NCBI RefSeq assembly: GCF_011759505.1 | Contig: NZ_JAAOYO010000001.1 | Span: 744,001 to 808,000, forward strand | Length of the DNA stretch: 64,000 nucleotides | Source of the DNA: Curtobacterium salicis | GTDB taxonomy: Bacteria > Actinomycetota > Actinomycetes > Actinomycetales > Microbacteriaceae | Reading direction: 5' to 3' | Part shown: positions 60,420 to 64,000 of the stretch, piece after piece | How positions within the stretch are numbered: the first letter of the stretch is position 1 | Layout: each line of letters begins with the position of its first letter | The notes under the pieces: generated by a model | Database searches by the model: none | Told to the model about the DNA's origin: nothing | What the model saw: the letters and a program-made list of their open reading frames with translations, nothing else | Translations under genes and position numbers: made by a program

Positions 60420-60454
60420 TTGCCCTCCCCGGCGCCCCGCCGGGCACACGAAAA

Positions 60455-60484
60455 ACGGGGCCGGCCTGGGAAGGCCGACCCCGT
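60455..60484 (-). terminator. DUF3040 gene terminator
   Basis: On the minus strand ACGGGGTCGGCC pairs with GGCCGGCCCCGT across a short loop, with one wobble pair, and is followed by TTTTT (60455-60451). This is a canonical intrinsic terminator 17 bp past the stop, the clearest in the window. Confidence 0.88.
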
Positions 60485-60501
60485 GGAGGGATGTGGAGGA
60501 G

Positions 60502-60900
60502 CTAGTCCTGCTGGTTGCGCTTGTCCCAGCGCTCGTTCATCCGGTCGATGAACGAACCGCCGGAGGAACCACGAGCCGGGCGTGCGGCGCCGCGGGCCGG
60601 GCGAGCGGACGCGGGGCGACCCGGACGAGCTGTCGGGGTCCGACCGCCGGGGCGGAGCGCGAACAGCACTCCGGCCAACATGACGACGAAGCCGAGGACG
60701 CCGATGAGCGGCTGCTTGATGACGAGCCCGAGGACGATCACCCCGACGCCGACGAGACCGATCAGGACACCGATGGTGATCGCGGTGTACGTCGGACGAC
60801 CCTGGCGGCGAGTGACGCGCGCCACGAAGTCGGAGTCGTTCTGGTAGAGGCTCCGCTCCATCTCTTCGAGGAGGCGCTGCTCTTGCTCCGAGAGTGGCAT
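60502..60900 (-). CDS. DUF3040 family membrane protein
   Basis: A 132-residue actinobacterial protein. It begins MPLSEQEQRLLEEMERSLY, the hallmark of DUF3040, followed by two membrane helices (about 41-59 and 64-81) and an Arg/Pro/Ala-rich tail of about 40 residues ending IDRMNERWDKRNQQD. The function is unknown. It is the homologue by position of M. tuberculosis Rv2169c, next to mraZ. AGGGAA precedes the ATG. It is divergent from the polyprenyl synthase gene and has its own intrinsic terminator. Confidence 0.88.
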   Translation of the reverse strand: MPLSEQEQRLLEEMERSLYQNDSDFVARVTRRQGRPTYTAITIGVLIGLVGVGVIVLGLVIKQPLIGVLGFVVMLAGVLFALRPGGRTPTARPGRPASARPARGAARPARGSSGGSFIDRMNERWDKRNQQD

Positions 60901-60985
60901 CTTGGTTCCCTCTTGTTCCTGGGATCGACGCGGTGGTAAGGGGTGGATCGATCTTACGACCGGGCCACCCACTAAGGTAAGGACC

Positions 60986-62104
60986 GTGGCTGAGAGTACG
61001 CGATTAGTGGACCTCGTCTCGGCGCGGATCGATCGGGCTCTCGACGAGCAGCGCGACCGCCTCGCGGCGATCAGTCCCGACCTGGTGTCCTTCGACACGT
61101 ACGCACGGGACCTGCTGTCCGGGGGGAAGCGCTTCCGGGCGCTGTTCTGCTACTGGGGATGGCAGTCCGTCGCGGGCCGGTCCGGGTCGTTCGACCCGCT
61201 GTCGGAAGGCGCCCGGCAGACCACGGCCGAGGCGATCGTCACCGCCGCCGCCGCGCTCGAGGTCTTCCACGCCGCGGCCCTCGTGCACGACGACATCATG
61301 GACCGCTCGGACACCCGTCGCGGCCGTCCGGCAGCCCACCGTCGCTTCGAGTCCCAGCACGCCGACTCCGGGTGGGTCGGCGACCGGGCGCTCTACGGCA
61401 CGAACGCCGCCCTGCTCCTCGGCGACATGCTCCTGTCGCTCAGCGACTCCGTCTTCGACGAGGCCCTCGCACTGCTCGACCCGGTCCGCGCGCGCATCGT
61501 CCGGCAGGAGTTCCACACGATGCGGCTCGAGGTCACCGCGGGTCAGTACCTCGACATCCACGAGGAGACCGCCTGGCCGACCGTCGACGACGCCGAACAG
61601 CTCGTCCGTGCACAGCGCGTCATCGTCTTCAAGTCCGCGAAGTACTCGGTCGAGGCGCCGCTGCTCATCGGGGCGCTCATCGCGGGTGCCAGCACGAGTC
61701 AGCTCGACGGCCTCCGGTCCTTCGGACTCCCCCTCGGCGTGGCGTACCAGCTCCGCGACGACATGCTCGGCGTCTTCGGCGACCCCGAGGTGACCGGCAA
61801 GCCCGCCGGCGACGACCTGCGTGAGGGCAAGCGGACCGTCCTCGTCGCCACCGCCCGGAAGTCCCTGCCGGTCGGTGCGCGCCAGCTGCTCGACGAACTG
61901 CTCGGCGACCCGGACCTCGACGACGACCAGGTGCAGATGCTCCGCGCGACCCTCACCGACTCCGGTGCGGTCAGCGCGGTCGAACGCTCCATCGAGCGGC
62001 ACGTCCAGCGGGCGAAGGCCGCACTCGACGCGGCACCGCTGACGCCGTCGGCGCGCGAGCAGCTCGCGTCACTGGCCGACACGGTCAGCCGCCGCTCCGC
62101 CTGA
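60986..62104 (+). CDS. Polyprenyl (geranylgeranyl-type) diphosphate synthase
   Basis: A trans-isoprenyl diphosphate synthase that condenses isopentenyl diphosphate with allylic diphosphates. The GTG at 60986 gives 372 residues with AAGGTAAGGA upstream. The first Asp-rich motif is in LVHDDIMDRSDTRRGRP near residue 99, with GKRFRALFCYW before it. The second is YQLRDDMLGVFGDP near residue 257. Chain length depends on residues just before the first motif (FHAAALVHDD, small residues), which suggests C20 or longer. In M. tuberculosis idsA2 sits at the equivalent place. It converges on the Rv2175c-like gene. Confidence 0.9.
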   Translation: MAESTRLVDLVSARIDRALDEQRDRLAAISPDLVSFDTYARDLLSGGKRFRALFCYWGWQSVAGRSGSFDPLSEGARQTTAEAIVTAAAALEVFHAAALVHDDIMDRSDTRRGRPAAHRRFESQHADSGWVGDRALYGTNAALLLGDMLLSLSDSVFDEALALLDPVRARIVRQEFHTMRLEVTAGQYLDIHEETAWPTVDDAEQLVRAQRVIVFKSAKYSVEAPLLIGALIAGASTSQLDGLRSFGLPLGVAYQLRDDMLGVFGDPEVTGKPAGDDLREGKRTVLVATARKSLPVGARQLLDELLGDPDLDDDQVQMLRATLTDSGAVSAVERSIERHVQRAKAALDAAPLTPSAREQLASLADTVSRRSA

Positions 62105-62118
62105 CCCATGCACCACCC

Positions 62119-62166
62119 GACGGACGGGAGGCCCGGTACCAGCTGGTACCGGGCCTCCCGTCCGTC
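62119..62166. repeat. 48-bp perfect palindrome, likely bidirectional terminator (copy B)
   Basis: A perfect inverted repeat centred at 62142.5, between the convergent polyprenyl synthase and Rv2175c-like genes. Its 40-bp core (62123-62162) is identical to that of copy A at 25323-25362. The flanks differ (GACG here, GCAT there) but remain self-complementary. Confidence 0.85.
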
Positions 62167-62174
62167 AGATGGTC

Positions 62175-62233
62175 GCGACCAGCGCGACCAGCGCGACCAG
62201 CGCGACCAGCGCGACCAGCGCGACCAGCGCGAC
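62175..62233. repeat. 9-bp tandem repeat, six copies
   Basis: GCGACCAGC is repeated six times without error (62175-62228), plus a partial unit, ending at the stop codon of the Rv2175c-like gene (62235-62237). It is in the 3' untranslated part of that gene, directly beside palindrome copy B. Confidence 0.9.
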
Positions 62234-62234
62234 G

Positions 62235-62600
62235 CTAGAGCAGCGACTGTGCCGCGCGCCGGACCTCGGCCTTGCGGTTCGCGCGGAGTGCGGCGATCGG
62301 CGTCGTCCCCATCGCCTCGTCCTCGGTGAGCATCCACCGGACGGCCTCGTCGTCGGTCAGCCCGTTGTCCCCGAGGACGATGAGGGTGCCGCGCAGCGAG
62401 GGCAGCGGTTCGGTGTCGTCGAGGAACTCGCTCGGGACGCGGAGCACACCGTCGACGCGGGCGGGCAACAGGGTGCGCTCCTCGAACAGGCGGTGGACGC
62501 GGCCGGGGCTCACCCCCAACAGGTCGACCAGGTCGGGCACGGTCAACCAGCGTTCGGACAGGGCGTCGTCTCCGGGAAGGGCAGCACTCACGACACCCAT
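62235..62600 (-). CDS. Rv2175c-like helix-turn-helix DNA-binding protein
   Basis: A 121-residue protein from the ATG at 62600. A GTG nine bases inside is also possible, and neither has a ribosome site. The N-terminal helix-turn-helix resembles excisionase-type folds (RWLTVPDLVDLLGVSPGRVHRLFEE). The C-terminal part, GLTDDEAVRWMLTEDEAM followed by PIAALRANRKAEVRRAAQSLL, matches Rv2175c of M. tuberculosis, a DNA-binding substrate of the kinase PknL. There the kinase gene is adjacent; here the next gene encodes a LysM protein. It is divergent from that gene across 246 bp. Confidence 0.83.
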   Translation of the reverse strand: MGVVSAALPGDDALSERWLTVPDLVDLLGVSPGRVHRLFEERTLLPARVDGVLRVPSEFLDDTEPLPSLRGTLIVLGDNGLTDDEAVRWMLTEDEAMGTTPIAALRANRKAEVRRAAQSLL

Positions 62601-62676
62601 GGTGCCAGAGCGAGGCGTGCCTGTGCAGCACCTGCCCTGCCGTGCCCCCGGAACCCGACCGATCCGACCGGCGGGC

Positions 62677-62708
62677 GTCACTCCAGTCACACGCGTCACA
62701 CCAGTCAC
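62677..62708. repeat. Four GTCAC direct repeats, 9-bp period
   Basis: GTCAC begins at 62677, 62686, 62695 and 62704, forming two copies of an 18-bp unit close to GTCACNCCAGTCAC. The array lies in the divergent gap between the Rv2175c-like and LysM genes, just upstream of a TTGACT element. An operator is possible. Confidence 0.5.
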
Positions 62709-62731
62709 GAGCACAACTTCCTGCGCTCTGG

Positions 62732-62760
62732 TTGACTTGGGAATCACGGCGTGTCAGCGT
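62732..62760 (+). promoter_or_regulatory. Candidate promoter of the LysM gene
   Basis: TTGACT (62732-62737) and CAGCGT (62755-62760) are separated by exactly 17 bp. The -35 element matches five of six consensus bases; the -10 element keeps only the A and final T. The start would be near 62767, about 80 nt before the GTG. Confidence 0.5.
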
Positions 62761-62770
62761 GTGGTCACCT

Positions 62771-62795
62771 GTGTGTGCCGTGAACGTGCACACAC
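62771..62795 (+). promoter_or_regulatory. Stem-loop in the LysM gene leader
   Basis: Perfect 8-bp arms GTGTGTGC (62771-62778) and GCACACAC (62788-62795) flank a 9-nt loop. If the promoter at 62732-62760 is right, this structure is at the 5' end of the mRNA. It could also be a DNA operator. Confidence 0.45.
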
Positions 62796-62846
62796 GGCCG
62801 ACAGACCCACCCCGTGCCGATGCCGTACGGAGACAGGAGAACGACC

Positions 62847-64000
62847 GTGGACAGGGACACGACCCCCGACGAGGCAGCCCGACGCCTCCGCTCGTCGCGC
62901 TTCGCGACGATGCCGATCGTCCTCGCCGGCACGATCGCGGTGACGGCCGGTCTGACCGGGCCGATCGCCCACGTCGAGCAACGCCACGACGACGAGTCCG
63001 GTCGTCGGCACGTCGACGAGGACCGGAACCTCGGCTCCCGCCCGGTGTTCGGCACCGCCGTCGCCCGAGCGCAGCAGCCGGTCGTGACCACCGTCGCCGC
63101 CACCCGTTCGGCAGCACCCACCTCGTACACCGTGCAGCAGGGCGACACCGTCTCCGGCATCGCGGCCCGCTACGGCCTGTCCGCGCAGGAGATCCTCGTC
63201 CGCAACGGCCTCGGCTGGAACACGATCATCCACCCCGGGCAGACCCTGCGCCTCGCGTCGACCCCGGTCGGCGGCGCGGTCACGACGAGCACCACGACCG
63301 CCAGCTACCACGTCAAGCAGGGCGACACCGTCTCCGGCATCGCGGCCAAGGTCGGCGTGTCGACCGCCGCGCTGCTCACCGCCAACGAGCTCTCCCAGCG
63401 CAGCGTCATCTACCCGGGGCAGTCGCTCCGCGTCCCCGCCGGACAGGCCGGCGCCACGAAGACGGCCACCACCGCCGGCCCGGCCGTCGCGAGCGCCGCC
63501 CCGACCACGAGCGCCGCCGTCGTCCGCGGCGGGACGGTCACCATCGGCAACGGCGACACCGTCCTGTCCGTCGCCACCACCCACGGCGTCTCGGTCTCGT
63601 CGCTCCTCGCGGCGAACGGCCTGACCTACACGAGCACGATCTACGCCGGCGGAACGCTCGTGCTGCCCACGAGCGGCCCGTCGCTCTCGGGCGAGCAGCG
63701 CACCAACGCCGCGACCATCGTCCGCGTCGGTCGGTCGCTCGGGGTGCCGGACCGCGGCCTCGTCATCGCGCTGGCGACGGCGATGCAGGAGTCGAACCTC
63801 CGGAACCTCGCGCACGGCGACCGTGACTCCGTCGGCCTGTTCCAGCAGCGCCCGAGCCAGGGTTGGGGCACACCCGGCCAGCTGCAGGACACCGTGTACG
63901 CCTCCGAGCTCTTCTTCGGCGGCTCGCGCAACCCGAACCCCGGTGTCACCGCCGGTCTGCTCGACATCCCGGGCTGGTCCTCGATGAGCGTGACCGAGGC
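62847..64000 (+). CDS. Secreted LysM-repeat protein with lysozyme-like domain (3' end outside window)
   Basis: A cell-wall-binding protein cut by the window end after 384 codons. The GTG at 62847 has AGGAGA upstream. An N-terminal hydrophobic segment (about 22-40) is a signal or anchor. Three LysM domains follow: about 93-137 (SYTVQQGDTVSGIAARYG), 153-197 (SYHVKQGDTVSGIAAKVG) and 229-274 (more diverged). From about 285 a transglycosylase-like region contains ATAMQESNLRNLAHGDRDSVGLFQQRP, with a candidate catalytic Glu in MQESN. Peptidoglycan remodelling is inferred. Pro/Ala/Thr linkers separate the domains. It lies where the PknL gene is in M. tuberculosis. Confidence 0.88.
   Translation, partial: MDRDTTPDEAARRLRSSRFATMPIVLAGTIAVTAGLTGPIAHVEQRHDDESGRRHVDEDRNLGSRPVFGTAVARAQQPVVTTVAATRSAAPTSYTVQQGDTVSGIAARYGLSAQEILVRNGLGWNTIIHPGQTLRLASTPVGGAVTTSTTTASYHVKQGDTVSGIAAKVGVSTAALLTANELSQRSVIYPGQSLRVPAGQAGATKTATTAGPAVASAAPTTSAAVVRGGTVTIGNGDTVLSVATTHGVSVSSLLAANGLTYTSTIYAGGTLVLPTSGPSLSGEQRTNAATIVRVGRSLGVPDRGLVIALATAMQESNLRNLAHGDRDSVGLFQQRPSQGWGTPGQLQDTVYASELFFGGSRNPNPGVTAGLLDIPGWSSMSVTE

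Larger units (their letters stand above)
60221..60501. other. Non-coding region upstream of mraZ
   Basis: Together with the operator region, about 344 bp between mraZ and the DUF3040 gene contain no credible gene. This stretch holds a GGGCCTCCCGTCCG segment (60311-60324) identical to one arm of the palindrome at 62119-62166. It also holds the 62-bp inverted repeat at 60358-60419 and the DUF3040 terminator at 60455-60484. The mraZ promoter must lie at its low-coordinate end. Confidence 0.6.

Noticed and set aside
60171..60449. Short frames in the gap upstream of mraZ
   Set aside because: They consist of readings through inverted repeats and the MraZ boxes, have no ribosome sites and resemble no protein.
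62175..62233. Tandem repeats as a possible CRISPR array
   Set aside because: Units are 9 bp, contiguous and without spacers, and no cas genes are present.
62601..62846. c-di-AMP (ydaO-type) riboswitch upstream of the LysM gene
   Set aside because: Such riboswitches often precede actinobacterial wall hydrolase genes, but I do not find the conserved core, and the predicted leader of about 80 nt is too short.

Overview
The window is chromosomal DNA of very high G+C content, with GTG starts, leaderless-looking promoters and a division cluster that has SepF, DivIVA/Wag31 and a proline-rich FtsL-like protein but no FtsA. That points to an actinobacterium. Cytochrome bd and comEA-comEC-holA beside leuS, an actinobacterial cox operon and a MurE without the usual diaminopimelate motif fit the Microbacteriaceae best; Curtobacterium or a close relative is a guess. 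I see no rRNA, tRNA, CRISPR array, insertion sequence or prophage. The content is almost entirely core genome.

Layout. 1-9 kb: the end of a HAD phosphatase gene, a DUF1990 protein, lepA, an aminotransferase, rpsT, and the DNA-uptake pair comEA-comEC followed by holA. The comEC frame has no stop before it has run deep into holA. 9-17.7 kb: leuS and the cydABDC terminal oxidase operon. 17.8-22 kb: a four-gene osmoprotectant ABC transporter and a TetR regulator. 22-26.8 kb: an App1-like phosphatase, a GH15 glycosidase and a zwf-like dehydrogenase. 26.9-32.4 kb: ctaC-ctaD-ctaF, an ErpA-type Fe-S carrier and an M20 dipeptidase. 32.4-33 kb: a DUF3043 membrane protein.

33-60.2 kb: an unbroken co-directional (minus strand) run. 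In transcription order it is mraZ, rsmH, ftsL-like, ftsI, murE, murF, mraY, murD, ftsW, murG, murC, ftsQ, ftsZ, yggS, sepF, yggT, divIVA, lspA, rluD, dnaE, hisD, nrdR, pyrD. It covers cytoplasmic peptidoglycan precursor synthesis, the lipid II steps, septal polymerases and Z-ring assembly, then housekeeping genes. Many junctions are 4-bp stop/start overlaps. The mraZ promoter carries four GTGGRG boxes in 10-bp register, a strong candidate MraZ operator.

60.5-64 kb: a DUF3040 protein, a polyprenyl diphosphate synthase, an Rv2175c-like DNA-binding protein and a multi-LysM secreted protein cut by the window end. From divIVA to the Rv2175c homologue the order parallels Mycobacterium tuberculosis Rv2145c-Rv2175c.

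The least ordinary signals are non-coding. A perfect 48-bp palindrome with an identical 40-bp core sits in two convergent gaps about 37 kb apart. There is also a long inverted repeat upstream of mraZ, short-period tandem repeats flanking the Rv2175c homologue, and the comEC/holA overlap.
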